From contig NC_073304.1 of the NCBI RefSeq assembly GCF_027595985.1, positions 220,108,000 through 220,171,999 on the forward strand: a DNA stretch of 64,000 nucleotides, in the 5' to 3' direction. How positions within the stretch are numbered: position 1 is the first letter of the stretch; the number at the start of each line of letters is the position of its first letter. This DNA comes from Sorex araneus (Eukaryota; Chordata; Mammalia; Eulipotyphla; Soricidae). The position numbers were made by a program, and so were the translations under genes. The notes under the pieces are model-generated. The model did no database searches. It saw only the letters and a list, made by a program, of their open reading frames with translations, and was not told where the DNA came from. Below, in pieces: positions 20,458 to 31,249 of the stretch.

Positions 20458-20820
20458 TTGTTTGTTTGTTTTTGGGTCACACCTGGCAGTGTTCAGGACT
20501 TAACCCTCGCTCTGAACTCAGAGCCTGGTGGGCCCGTAGTACCATATAGGGTGTGCCTGGAGTCAAAATTGGATCAGCTACGGGGCTGGAGAGATAGCAC
20601 AGCGGGTAGGGCGTTTGCCTTGCACGCGGCCGACCCGGGTTCAAATCCCAGCATCCCATATGGTCCCCTGAGCACGGCCAGGGGTAATTCCTGAGTGCAG
20701 AGCCAGGAGTAACCCCTGTGCATCGCCAGGTGTGACCCAAAAAGCAAAAAAAAAAAAAAAAAATTGGATCAGCTACTTCTAAGCCTAGCACCTTACGCTC
20801 TATACTCTCTCCTGGCCCAA
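20458..20820 (-). repeat. Old SINE split by a young opposite-strand SINE
   Basis: The minus-strand host (20458-20581 and 20765-20820) carries a full plus-strand SINE at 20582-20764 with A18 tail. The 14-base target ATTGGATCAGCTAC is duplicated exactly. Confidence 0.88.
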
Positions 20821-20939
20821 AGGCGGGGCTGAAAGACAGGAAGGGGACTTCTGGTCCAGGCCAGTCGGGTGACTTCTTGCAGCCACCCCCCTCCGCTCCC
20901 GCTAGCAGAGAGGGGGGAGGGACATGGACATATGTGCCC

Positions 20940-21070
20940 CTCCCCCCCAAGAAAATGCCTCTGCTGTTGACTCCTAAATAACAGATGTCTGTCTGCATAT
21001 TAATGAGATTGGACGAATAATTGGTGAGTTTTTCATTCAGTGTCAGAATGAACCCAGAGGCCTTATGTTC
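20940..21070. promoter_or_regulatory. Candidate enhancer block downstream of RND2
   Basis: A repeat-free AT-rich segment with a CAGATG E-box at 20982-20987, then GCATATTAATGAG and AATAATTGG homeobox/POU-like cores. Family knowledge: Neurogenin2 activates Rnd2 through a 3' enhancer with E-boxes. Identity with that element is only inferred. Confidence 0.3.
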
Positions 21071-22470
21071 ATGCACACAGACACCCACTCACCCTAGCTC
21101 TGGTTCTCCCCTCCCCCCCAGAGCATAATGAGACAGGCGCAGATGCTGGCAAGCTGACCCACCATGGGAAGGGGCAGCCAGACAACGGGGTGGGGGGTTG
21201 GGGGGAGGCATCAGCAGGAGGGAGACCTCCAGGGCTGTCAGGCTTCTCCTTGTCTCCCAGCCTCCCGGGACAAAAGCGTGCATTTGAGAGATTTCACCAC
21301 CATGCAGGAGGAAAGTGGGGCCAGAGGATGGGGGGTGGTGGCAGGGGTTGGGGGGAGTCAGGCATTACCTGGTGAAGGGCTGGGAGCAGAGGCAGTGGCC
21401 TCTCCTAGGCCTGGAATCCGGGGGCTCCCTGCCCTGCCTTGGCCCCTGTGTCTGTGGGAGGCAGGAGAATGGGGGTTTGCAGCCAGTGACCACTGGCCGG
21501 CCGGCCACTCCCATGCAGCAGAGCCAACTTCTCGGAGCTTCTTGATGGGCCCCACATGTCTCTCGGAGCACCTACCCCACCGGACTGAAGGCATGACATG
21601 AGATCAAGTGTGTCACGCGTCTGTCTTAACGTCTGACTTATAAATAGGCCACAACACATGTTTATTCTCTCTGCAGGGATCCTGAAGACACACCAAGATG
21701 GTTTCAAAGTTGCGGTTTCTCCTCCCAGGCCCCCCTGGTTAGAAAAGGGGATAATAAGAAGCTTAGTAATTATCTTGGCTGCCTGGAAACCAGGAGGGAG
21801 AGGTATAGAGAGGGGCAGGAAGAGAAAGATTAGCTGGACTCTGGATGGGGAATTGATGAAAGCCAAGGCCTGGCGGACCGAAGCCCTGGAGACTCAGGAC
21901 TGATTGAGGCAGGGATGGAGGCTGTAGGTGAGCCCAGGGTTTCTCAAACTTCTCCCACTTGGAACCCCTTTCTGCCCAAGAAACACAACATGAACAGGTG
22001 CTACCAGAAATACCTCGGATTCACTACGCAGTTGATTTTGAATTAATTTTTGGTCATTGCATGTTCAGAAATCTTTTACCCTTGCAAGTACTTTATCTTT
22101 TTTTTTTTTTAAGTAAGTAAATTTTATTTAGAGGTTTCTGAGGGAAGGAGGAAGGGATAAGTGGGAGAGAGAATAGTAAGAATAACGTGCTCAAGAGAGA
22201 ATGCGGGCTTCTCCAAGGGTGGAGGAAGCCCCTACACATAACCGAGCTTTAGACACAAAGGTATGAAAGCATGAAAGTACACATCTCAAGAGTGGAGATG
22301 CGGGCGACACATGTGCTTGGGCGACACATGTGCTCGGCCACGTGGGCGCAAGCAGCACACAAGCTCAGCAAGCAGCACACAAGCTCAGGCAGCATATGCG
22401 CCCTTTGCAAGTACTTTAAAACCCTTACTCCAGCTACTCAGGATTCCTAGCACCCACTTTAAGAAGTTAA
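21070..22470. other. Repeat-poor intergenic block
   Basis: Apart from a T11 run at 22100 and a short direct repeat (AAGCAGCACACAAGCTCAG-type units at 22349-22388), I see no mobile element. A second CAGATG lies at 21140. The segment 21580-21790 looks single-copy. Confidence 0.4.
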
Positions 22471-22476
22471 GCTAAG

Positions 22477-22800
22477 GGCTGGAGTGATAGTACAGTGGGT
22501 AGGGCGTTTGCCTTGCACGCAGTGGACTTGGGTTCAGTCCCTGGCATCACATATGGTCCCCCGAGCACCGCAGGGAGTAATTCCTGAGTGCAGAGCCAGG
22601 AGTAACCCTGAGCAACTCCAGGTTTGACCAGAAGGAAAAAAAAAAAAGTTAGGCTATATGGGGCTATACACACAACTGAATCAATCCCCAGCATCCCACA
22701 TGGTCCCCTGAGCCCCACCAGGAGTGATCCCTGAGTGCAGAGCCAGGAGTAAGCCCTGAGCACTGCTGGGTGTGACCCCCAAACCAAACAAAATAAAGAA
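22477..22800 (+). repeat. Two SOR SINEs in tandem
   Basis: A full plus-strand copy at 22477-22648 and a head-truncated copy at 22655-22800. Confidence 0.8.
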
Positions 22801-22877
22801 AAAGAAATTAGGCTGTAGACCAGGGGAATGAAGCCTGGAATGAGTGAGGTGGGAAGGTGGATTCTGATGTCCCAATG

Positions 22878-22970
22878 CTACCTGTCACAAGTCACTGTTG
22901 AACTTTAATAAGTCTCACCCCCTCTCAAGCATCTCACTTTCCACATCAGTAAAATGAGGCGCTGTTTTTT
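22878..22970 (+). repeat. MIR fragment
   Basis: The text from CAAGTCACTGTTGAACTTTA to CATCAGTAAAATGAGG has the MIR core layout. Confidence 0.6.
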
Positions 22971-23084
22971 ATCCCCTAAGGAGAGTTCCAGCAGCTTGGG
23001 GGAGTGCAGGGAAGGGAAGGTGGGCTACTGCTCCCCGCCCCCTTGCTCCGGCCCATCCATCACTCTTGTTCTGTCTCCTCACTC

Positions 23085-23225
23085 CCTCAGTTCAAGAATC
23101 TGCTGCACCAGCAAACAACTGTCCATTGTGTCCTAATGAGGGACGAGCAGGGAAAACCAATCACTTATGATGCAAATGAGCGGCGGCTGCAGTGCTTAGC
23201 TTTCACTGAGGGCCTCTCTTCAGCC
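23085..23225. promoter_or_regulatory. E-box / SOX / POU motif cluster, candidate enhancer
   Basis: A repeat-free block with CAACTG (23116-23121), SOX-type CCATTGT (23123-23129), TAATGA (23134-23139) and a perfect POU octamer ATGCAAAT (23170-23177). This mix is typical of neural enhancers. Neighbouring RND2 is neuronal, so an RND2 enhancer is plausible but not shown. Confidence 0.35.
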
Positions 23226-23396
23226 TAGGCCGGCGCTGGCCCAGTTGGGCCTTTCTCCACAGCCCAGTTCCCATCTGGTCCTGGAGGAGGAGGGGGCTAG
23301 GCCAGGACCGCCTTCCATTGTCACTTAATTCCACTCACTCCACTCCTGCTTGGAGTCTCTGTCTTCCTAAGCCTGCTCCCAGCTCCAGGGAAACTG

Positions 23397-23783
23397 ATTT
23401 TTTTTTTTTTTTTTTGGTCTTTGGGTCACACCCAGCGATGCACAGGGGTCACTCCTGGCTCGGCGGTGCTTAGGGGACCATATGGGATGCTGGGAATCGA
23501 ACCTGGGTCAGTCTCATGCAAGGGAAACGCCCTACCCGCTGTGCTATCGCTCCAGCCCCCAGGAAACTGCTTTTATTTTTTTATTATTTTTATTTTATTT
23601 ATTTATTTATTTATTTTTGCTTTTTAGGTCACACCCGGCAATGCACAGGGGTTACTCCTGGCTCTGCTCTCAGGAATTACCCCTGGCGCTGCTCAGGGGA
23701 CCATATGGGATGCTGGGAATTGAACCCGGGTCGGTCGCGTGCAAGGCAAACGCCCTACCCGCGGTGCTATTGCTCCAGCCCCA
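23397..23783 (-). repeat. Two inverted SOR SINEs at one reused target site
   Basis: Copies at 23397-23561 and 23575-23783. CCAGG(G)AAACTG.TTTT occurs before the first, between them and after the second, so the second used the target duplication of the first. An (TTTA)n run at 23594-23617 is the second tail. Confidence 0.85.
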
Positions 23784-24169
23784 GGAAACTGCTTTTAAAG
23801 GAGGTGAAATTCACTCACATACCACTCAGTGAACCAGTTTTAGGTGAGCCAGGTCCACTTAATCAGTGTAAAGTGAGCCACGCCACCTCCGTGGGCTCGG
23901 GTGAGTGGGCCTCTGGCCTTCTCTGTGTCCACAGCCTTCAGGCGCTGGTGGGAGCTGCTGGCCTGGGGCGAAGGGCTGAGAAAAGCACAGAACTGGCTTG
24001 AGGGAAGAACTCTCACCCTTTAGGAGAAGCCAGAGAAGGCTTGGACTCTGGGAAGAGGGAAGAGAACGGCAGTCTTTGTCAACACGGCCTGAAACGGGCA
24101 GTCTTTGGGCAGTGGCTTCCAGAATTCCTCTGGGGGTTGCTTGCTGTGATTCTTTGCTGTGGGGTGTGC

Positions 24170-24442
24170 CAGGCACTCAGTGCGTGGGCTCAGAGGTGCT
24201 GGAGGCCACCAGGACTTCTGGTGCTCAGAGAACCATGCAGTGCTAGAAATCAAACTTGAGGCTGGGGCCAAAGCAATAGTACAGCAAGTAAGACGTTTTC
24301 CTTGCACACAAACTGGATTGATCCCAAATCAATCTTCTGTATCCCCTACAGTCCCCCAGCACTGCCAGGAGTGATTGCTGAGCACAGAACCAGGTTTCCC
24401 TGAGCACTGTTGGGTGTGGTTCAAATTTTTTAAAAAACAAAA
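24170..24442 (+). repeat. SOR SINE pieces
   Basis: A decayed fragment at 24170-24255 and a diverged plus-strand copy at 24258-24442. Confidence 0.65.
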
Positions 24443-24502
24443 ACGAACTTTGGAATTCACACATATGTGCTCCAGCCCTTTATTTCCCGAGGCTTTTTTT
24501 TT

Positions 24503-24507
<5 letters not shown>

Positions 24508-24533
<26 letters not shown>
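24508..24533. repeat. (TG)n microsatellite
   Basis: About 13 TG units following a T13 run. They sit at the tail end of an old inverted SINE. Confidence 0.9.
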
Positions 24534-24539
<6 letters not shown>

Positions 24540-24935
24540 GGGGACACATCTTATGCTACTTAAGGCTTATCCTATGCTCAGAGATCAATCCTGGTGGTGC
24601 TCAGGCCACTGTAAGTGGTGATGGGGATCCAATCTGGTCAGCGGTCAGCCTCGCTATCTTGCCAGCCCTTCTATGGAGACTTTTTTTTTTTTTGCTTTTT
24701 GGGTCTTACCTGGCATTGCACAGGGGTTCCTCCTGGCTCTGCACTGCAGGAATTACTCCTGGCGGTGCTCAGGGGACCATATGGGATGCTGGGAATTGAA
24801 CCCGAGTTAGCCGCATGCAAGGCAAACGCCCTACCCACTGTACTATCTTTCCAGCCCCTATGGAGAATTTTTATTTTGTTTTTGGTTCGGAGTTTCTCCT
24901 GGGTCTGTGCTCAGGGGTTGCTCCTGCCTAAGGAG
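24534..24935 (-). repeat. Inverted SOR SINEs
   Basis: An old copy at 24534-24671, a full copy at 24682-24859 with TATGGAGA target duplication, and a tail fragment at 24870-24935. Confidence 0.75.
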
Positions 24936-25234
24936 GTTTTCATCCCTCCTAATTTCTCTGGCATTGTTTGGAGGCCAGAGGCTGCAGCACCAGAATGCAT
25001 TTTGGTTTCTGTGGCTTTCAGAGCCTCTCTGGGTTTGGGGATGGTCTCCCAGTAGGCTTCACCCTGCAGCTGGGGATATTTGGACACGACTTCTCAAATC
25101 CTTTTCCTTCAGCAGTCTTATCACCCCTCACCAGCCCCAAGGAATAAGCCAAGGAAAGACGTTGTTCTACTTGGCACCATTTTATTCCACAACTCTCCAG
25201 CCTAAAAGGTATGAAGGCCCACCTCTGTGGTCTT

Positions 25235-25634
25235 TCTTTTTTTTTTTTTTTCTTTCTTTTTTCCTTTTTTTTATTTTGGCTTTTTGGGTCACACCTGGCG
25301 ATGCTCAGGGATTACTCCTTACTCTGCACTCAGAAATAACTTGTGACAGTGCTTGGGGAACCATATGGGATGCTGAGGACCAAACCCTGGGTTGGCTGTG
25401 TGCAAGGCAAACTCCTATCCACTGTACTATCCTACCAGCCCCTGTGTTTCTCTCTCTCTCTTTTTTTTTTCTTTTTGGGTCACACCCGGCAATACACAGG
25501 GGTTACTCCTGGCTCTACACTCAGGAATTACCCCTGGTGGTGCTCAGGGGACCATATGGGGTGCTGGGAATCGAACTTGGGTCGGCCGTGTGCAAGGCAA
25601 ACGCCCTACCCGCTGTGCTATTGCTCCAGCCCCT
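25235..25634 (-). repeat. Two inverted SOR SINEs
   Basis: An older copy at 25235-25442 and a younger one at 25455-25634, the latter flanked by CCCCTGTGTTTCTCT on both sides. Confidence 0.85.
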
Positions 25635-25954
25635 GTGTTTCTCTTTCTAACATGCACTTCCATTTTGCAGTTTGAGAGAAGATGGCAAACATCTGCAGAT
25701 CCCTGTTTCTATTACTTTCAGTTTCATTGTTTCTTTCATTTCCCTAGTCTAGACTTGCGGTAAAATTTGAACAACTCTTTTGGGATTAAGCAGTGCCAAC
25801 TCTTATAGCACTGCAGGAAAAATCTTCACAGGATCACTGGCTTGTCTTATCTTTTCTCCCCGGCCCCTACCCCCAACTCCACTGGAGTTCACACACTTCT
25901 TCCTCCGCTGATAAAATGCAGTCCAGACAACGTAATGGCGGCCTAATGAATAGG

Positions 25955-26085
25955 GATTCCAACATTTGTCTCAGATCTGCTGTCAATTCACGGTGTGACC
26001 TTTGACAAGGCCCCCAGATCTTACTTTTAGGGCCTATAAAGTGGAGATAAGATCTTTGCTTTAGCCACCTCCCAGGGAACAAGTG
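25955..26085 (+). repeat. MIR element
   Basis: The order TGTCAATTCACGGTGTGACC, TTTGACAAG and a 'GGGCCTATAAAGTGGAGAT' region fits a decayed plus-strand MIR. Confidence 0.6.
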
Positions 26086-26490
26086 AAGAGGGAGAAATAA
26101 TGGTTATGCTGGTGCTTTGAACTCGCAAGGAGATTATCATGAACATCATAATTATTTCTCCAGCTATGGCGGCACAGTACTTTATCTGTCTTAGGTATCT
26201 AGCCTGGAGGAGGCTTTGCTGGAAGAAACACAGAAGGGAAACTGATGTTCTTCTGTCTGCTTGATTAATCACCAAGGCTAGGTTTCATGATGGGCAAGTG
26301 AATGAAGGACAAAAAGGTAGGATAAAAGAGGTAGAGCAAATCTTGGCCATTCAAATCTCTAATAGCATTTTGGGAATAAATCTGAGGAAGAATGGGTGGA
26401 AAGAATTGAAAGCACTCCTCCGAGAGATGGGCTGTAGCTGACTTTCCAGATGCTTGAAGGTGGAGCCAGCAGTTGGATAAACAATCCGGT
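26086..26490. other. Repeat-free intergenic block
   Basis: AT-rich single-copy-looking sequence with ATCATAATTATTTCTCC near 26146. No ORF or repeat was recognised. Confidence 0.35.
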
Positions 26491-26494
26491 GAGT

Positions 26495-26590
26495 CCATGC
26501 GTTTCATTCATCCTTTGACTCATTCATCAAATACTCATTGGGCATCTAACAAGCTGCCAGGCACAGAGCTGCTGAGTTATAACAAAGATA
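26495..26590 (+). repeat. L2 LINE 3' fragment
   Basis: Contains the L2 signature order: CATTCATCAAATACTCATTG, then GCATCTAACAAGCTGCCAGG and CACAGAGCTGC. Confidence 0.6.
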
Positions 26591-26604
26591 AAATGATACT
26601 AATT

Positions 26605-26760
26605 CTGGCTGGAGAGATAGTCCAGCAGGTAGGGTGCTTGCCTTGTAACGTGGCTCACCCAGGTTCAAGTCCTAGTATGCATAGCCCCACCAGGGGTGAT
26701 CCCTGAGCAAGGAGCCAGGAGTAAGCCCTGAGGACCGCTGGGTGTAGCCAAACAAACACT
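26605..26760 (+). repeat. SOR SINE, diverged
   Basis: A plus-strand copy with part of the CATATGGTCCCC body segment missing. Confidence 0.75.
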
Positions 26761-26870
26761 AGAACATAAAGAAACAACAGAACATTCAGACATCAAAGGG
26801 GGAAAAAAGTCTGTTTGATTGGGGAGAATTTTCACTGGGTATGCTTGGCACACAAGAGGCTTGTGCTCTT

Positions 26871-27110
26871 GGGGCCGGAGCGATAGTACAGCGGGTAGGT
26901 CATTTGCATCGCACGCGGCTGATCTAGGTTCAATCTCCGGCATCCCATATGGTCCCCCAAGCACCGCTCATATGGTCCCCCAAGCATCATCAGGAGTAAT
27001 TCCTGTGCACAGAGCCAGGAGTAACCCCTGAGTATCGCTGGGTATGACCCAAAAAGCAAAAATAATAATAATAATAATAATAAAATAATAATAATTAAAA
27101 AAAGAGGCCT
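26871..27110 (+). repeat. SOR SINE with internal tandem duplication and (AAT)n tail
   Basis: A plus-strand copy in which CATATGGTCCCCCAAGCA is present twice (26946 and 26970). The tail is an (AAT)n array at about 27059-27100. Confidence 0.85.
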
Positions 27111-27227
27111 GTGCTCTCCCCGGCATTCCACGGGATCAGAGAAATGCGTTCTTAGGAGAATCTCCCATCTTTTCTCTTTCTGGATCTGTTTGGATTCTTC
27201 CTCCCAGTTCTGGCAACTAGGAATTCT

Positions 27228-27357
27228 CTTTTATTTTTATTTATTTTTTTTTGCACACCCGGGGATGCACTCCTGGCTCTGGGATGCTGGGGATCGAACC
27301 CAGGTCGGCTGCATGCAAGGCAAACGCCCTACCCACTGTGCTATCGCTCCAGCCCCG
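27228..27357 (-). repeat. SOR SINE, inverted, internally deleted
   Basis: A minus-strand copy missing about 50 bases of body. CTAGGAAT flanks both sides. Confidence 0.8.
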
Positions 27358-27714
27358 AAGCTAGGAATGTGTACCTTCTAGAATTTTCTGGCCTCCTTGC
27401 CTGGCCAAATCATACCCAAATGCCTGGTCAGCTCTAGATGCTTTACTCAGAGGTTCCCACCACAGGCAGAGCGCCCCAAGAACTCCCGAACAAGAGGGCA
27501 CAGTTCGGTAAGAGTCTTTGGCAACTTTCTTGCCTCCCCCACTTAATAGTTGTCAACCTGATGGCCAGAAATGGATCTTTTCTCCCTTCCTCCCACAGTC
27601 CTGGCACGGGTATACACAACACAGAACTGGGCGCTAGTGTCCCCTCAATCATTACCCTTTTGATTGCTCGCTGCTTTCTAGGACTGGTTCCCAGCACAAT
27701 TTAGCTTCACACAA

Positions 27715-27895
27715 ATCTTTGCTTGAATCAAGGCTTTGCCACCTCCTTTTGTTGTGTGGCCTTGGGCAAATTGATTGGCCTTTCCAAGTGTCGTTTTCCT
27801 CATTTGTCTATGTTGGGAAGAGTGCCTAGTACTTAGTAGGAATAAGGCCAATGCGTCAGGAAGGGTTGTTATTAATGTTGCTCAGGACATCATTT
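27715..27895 (+). repeat. MIR element
   Basis: The sequence from GGCTTTGCCACCTCC through TGTGGCCTTGGGCAAATTGA and TTTTCCTCATTTG is a clear MIR core. This ancient repeat is shared by mammals. Confidence 0.8.
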
Positions 27896-28480
27896 GGCTC
27901 ACAGAATCTACGCTGGATTTCCCTTTTCCTTCCTTTTTAATTTAGTTGTCTTCCCCTTCTGTCTGCCTCGGCTGGTTCTCTCCTCCTGGCTCCTCCTCTC
28001 AGTAGACTCTGGGTTACTTGCCTTGCTCCCTCCAGGCCAGTTTCTCTTCTCCCCTGAGAGTGTGGGTGGGACTTCACGAGGGGCGGGTGTGGGAAGGAGA
28101 GGGGGAGGGGGTGGGGGGACGGGGTTGTCTCTGCCTTGCTCTCTGTCAGTCAATAAAGATAAATTACAAAATCATTTGTCTTATTTGTTCTTGTTACCTT
28201 GAGGGCTGCCTGAAATTGCCTTTCTTTAGAAAGCCACATTTACATATCTCTATGCTGAAGTCAAAGACTGCAGCCGTGGTTTCATTGCAATTTAAATATT
28301 AATAAAACCTCCTAAACCTCTAGCTTTTTTTTTTTTTAATTATTATTTTTTAAAGAAGTTTGGCCCTTCAGCTCCTAGATTGCTAATATAATTTAATCTT
28401 CATCCATTGCCTTGGAATTTTTGAAAGGGCTGTTTTGGAGTCACTAAACCCAGCTGCTGCAACCTTGTAGATAAGAACCA
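27896..28480. other. Repeat-free intergenic block
   Basis: A G-rich patch at 28060-28130 precedes an AT-rich 28140-28420 segment with several TAAT/ATTA cores and a T12 run. It looks single-copy and could be conserved non-coding DNA. Confidence 0.35.
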
Positions 28481-28489
28481 CAAATCAGG

Positions 28490-28910
28490 GGCCAGAGCGA
28501 TAGTTCAGAGCGATAGTTCAGCAAGGTGCTTGCCTTGCATGTGGTCTACCCAGGTTCGATTCCTGATATCCCATATGGTCCCCTGAGCACCACCGGTTGT
28601 AATTCCCGAGTACAGAGCCAGGAGTAACCCTTGAGCACTGCTGAGCAACCCTTGAGCACCGCTGGGTGTGACCCAAACCCTTCCCACCAAAAATACTCCC
28701 CCAAACCAAGAAAAAAACACTAACCACTAACCAGGAGATAGCACTGGGGCCAGGGACATGTGCTTGCATGCATGGGATCTGGGTTCAATCCCTAGCACTG
28801 CCCCTAAATATATTGCCAACGTATACTGCCTCCCCATCAAGTGTACACCTAGAAACCCCTCAGCACTGCTGGAGTGGGGATGGGGTGGGGGTCTTGCTGA
28901 CTCCCTGACA
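28490..28910 (+). repeat. Two SOR SINEs, the first with duplications at both ends
   Basis: In the copy at 28490-28700, AGAGCGATAGTTC is repeated in the head and CCCTTGAGCAC.GCTG is repeated near the tail. A diverged second copy lies at 28742-28910. Confidence 0.75.
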
Positions 28911-29235
28911 TAGCAGGGACTGAGCATTGAACTGTTCAGCACCATTGGTTGAGTATCGCCAAAAGTGGCCTCTGGGCCTTCTCAGCACTGCTTGGGAGCT
29001 TCTCACCCAAAACACCAAAACACTAATTAAACCACAGACTTTGTTTTTTCTGGAAACAAAAGAAAATACCACAGGCAACTTTATTCCGCTGTCCCCTTCC
29101 CCCCTCCATCCCTCCACCGATTTATTTAAACATCGTGATCCTAACCTGAATCCCACCACTACTGTCACCTTCTCTCCACCACTGTCTCCATTTTCCTAAC
29201 CACCTCTTAAGTTGGCCCCTGTAGCAGGAGACAAT

Positions 29236-29424
29236 ATTTTATTTATTTATTTATTTATTGCTTTTTGGATCACACCCGGCAATGCACAGGGGTTACTCCT
29301 GGCTCATGCACTCAGGAATCACCCCTGGCGGTGCTCAGGGGACCATATGGGATGCTGGGAATTGAACCCAGGTCGGCCGCGTGCAAGGCAAACGCCCTAC
29401 CCGCTGTGCTATCACTCCAGCCCC
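29236..29424 (-). repeat. SOR SINE, inverted, young
   Basis: A full minus-strand copy with (TTTA)n tail complement at 29237-29260. Confidence 0.9.
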
Positions 29425-29429
29425 TCGTC

Positions 29430-30760
29430 CCATTTCTAATCGAATAGGCCTGGAGATTCTGGAGTCTGCCTAAGATTTCCCACCTCCTCCTTAATTATGA
29501 GAGGACTAGAGTGTGAGAATCCCGACACTAGTTGCATGATACACTGCCATATTTTATCCTGATTCTGGGGGGGTCCTGATTCTAGGGGGAGTTCCTCAAA
29601 TTTCCCATTACTTCCAGCCCCTCTAACCATGAGATTGTCCTGATTACTCAGGCTCATTTCAAGATCAGCTTTCTGCACCTCCTAGACTGTGCTCACCACA
29701 GGAGCTGGCTGCCTCCAGTTCCTCTTAATTTTATATTTGCCCAGATTCATTTCTTTAATTTTCTCCTTGTTACGGGCAGATTTACAGACTGTTGGAGGGA
29801 GCTAAGCATCACTGAAGTATGTTAAAGAGGCCTCTGGCTCAGCCATTTTACAGCCTTTGATGAGCAAGTTTGCAAGCTCCCTGGTGAGTGAACCCACTGA
29901 GGGTTCATGGATAGAGCTGCCGTTTGCCCTCATGCTCCCCTTCAGCCTGTGGGCCTTCCCTTATCTGCTCCTCACAGGCTTCGCAGGATACATCCTGGGC
30001 AGCCTGGCTCCTGGGCTCCAGCCACCCCAATACTGATTCCTTTCTTTTCCTCCTGCATGTTTTTGAGCTGCTACTTTGTTGATGATTCTGGCTGTAGTTT
30101 TTTAGATAATCTACTCTAGGTCGCCTTCCGGTGCTTGTATAAAAATCCTTTCTTCCCTTGCTGCTCCTTTGCAGAAATTCCTTTCTTACAATGAGATAAA
30201 GGCAGTAGAGCCATTAGTTCCTCCAAATGCCACTGTGCCCAGCGAAGGCTAAGGATTGTGGGATGGGAAAAAATGGGAGCACATTTTAAAGCCAGAGGTC
30301 AAAGAAACAAGATTTACTCCATCATCAGATAAGACTCTTACAACTCAGCCAAGAATTATAAATCAGGGTCAGAAGTTGACTCCTGGGAAAGGTTATGCCA
30401 CATTGAAGAACAGACGGGATATTTGCTGGGAGGCATTAGAGGAAACGTCATGTATTTTTGTTCCCCTAGTTTTCACCCATGAATCCCGGGAAGGTAACCT
30501 GTACTAAATTGATGTTGCCTTTTCCTATTAAGCAAGCAAGGATGGGGGCAGCAGGCTGAGGTCTGGCTCACCCCATGGGTCTAGTATGCCATGATTTGTC
30601 ACTGGAAATGAGACTGTGGAACCAAAGACTGGGCCAATAGCTCTTCTTGTTTCCTGTCTTCCTTTATTGCTAATCCTGCCACTCATCAACTCTCCCAAAG
30701 GCAGATAAAGAGCAGGGATAAAACCTAGGAAGTCATACTGACAATGGGCCTGAACTTGGA
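29430..30760. other. Unannotated intergenic block
   Basis: Over 1.3 kb without a SINE. There is a TATAAAAA at about 30139 and an 83-codon frame at 30256-30507 that I do not recognise. It could be a decayed retroelement or single-copy DNA. Confidence 0.3.
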
Positions 30761-30761
30761 T

Positions 30762-30866
30762 TACTTTGTATCTCTGGACCACAGCCTGTGATGCTAGGTA
30801 TCAAACCTAGGCCTACTGTGTGCGAAGTATATACCCCAGCCCATTGAGCTATCTCTCTGGTCCTGA
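30762..30866 (-). repeat. Old SINE remnant, inverted
   Basis: A minus-strand remnant ending in a GAGCTATCTCTCTGG-type head. Confidence 0.5.
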
Positions 30867-31249
30867 AACAGACAACCAAGTGGTACGTATAGTTATCTAT
30901 TGAATATACATTTGAATTATGGGTATGGGTTGGTTGAGTCCTTGGATGTGAAAGCCCTTGAATGTGAAGGGCCACAGATGTTATTTGGATTTTTGATGGA
31001 TAATGCTGCTAATACTGCTTTGTTGGAGAATCCATTCTAATCTCAAGCTGTGAAGCTGAGAGTGGCAACAGGACATACCATGATCCAACCGTGTAAGTTC
31101 CTTTGCCTGCATCTGCTGCTTCCCCAAGCAAAGTTGCCTTCAAACTACAAACGTCCTGTCTTCTACAACCTTCAGAAAGAAGCTAGTGAGTTCCCTCACA
31201 ACCCACAACTCTCAAGATGTTCCTTAGGGTTCAACTGTTACCTGAGTTA

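Noticed and set aside
20582-20660. tRNA gene candidates (A-box and B-box present)
   Set aside because: These are tRNA-like heads of SINEs. They do not fold into a mature tRNA with an anticodon arm and are followed by the SINE body.
29780-30510. Possible LTR/endogenous retrovirus remnant (TATAAAAA near 30139, 83-codon frame at 30256)
   Set aside because: I cannot identify paired LTRs, a primer-binding site or any gag/pol motif. The evidence is too thin to call.
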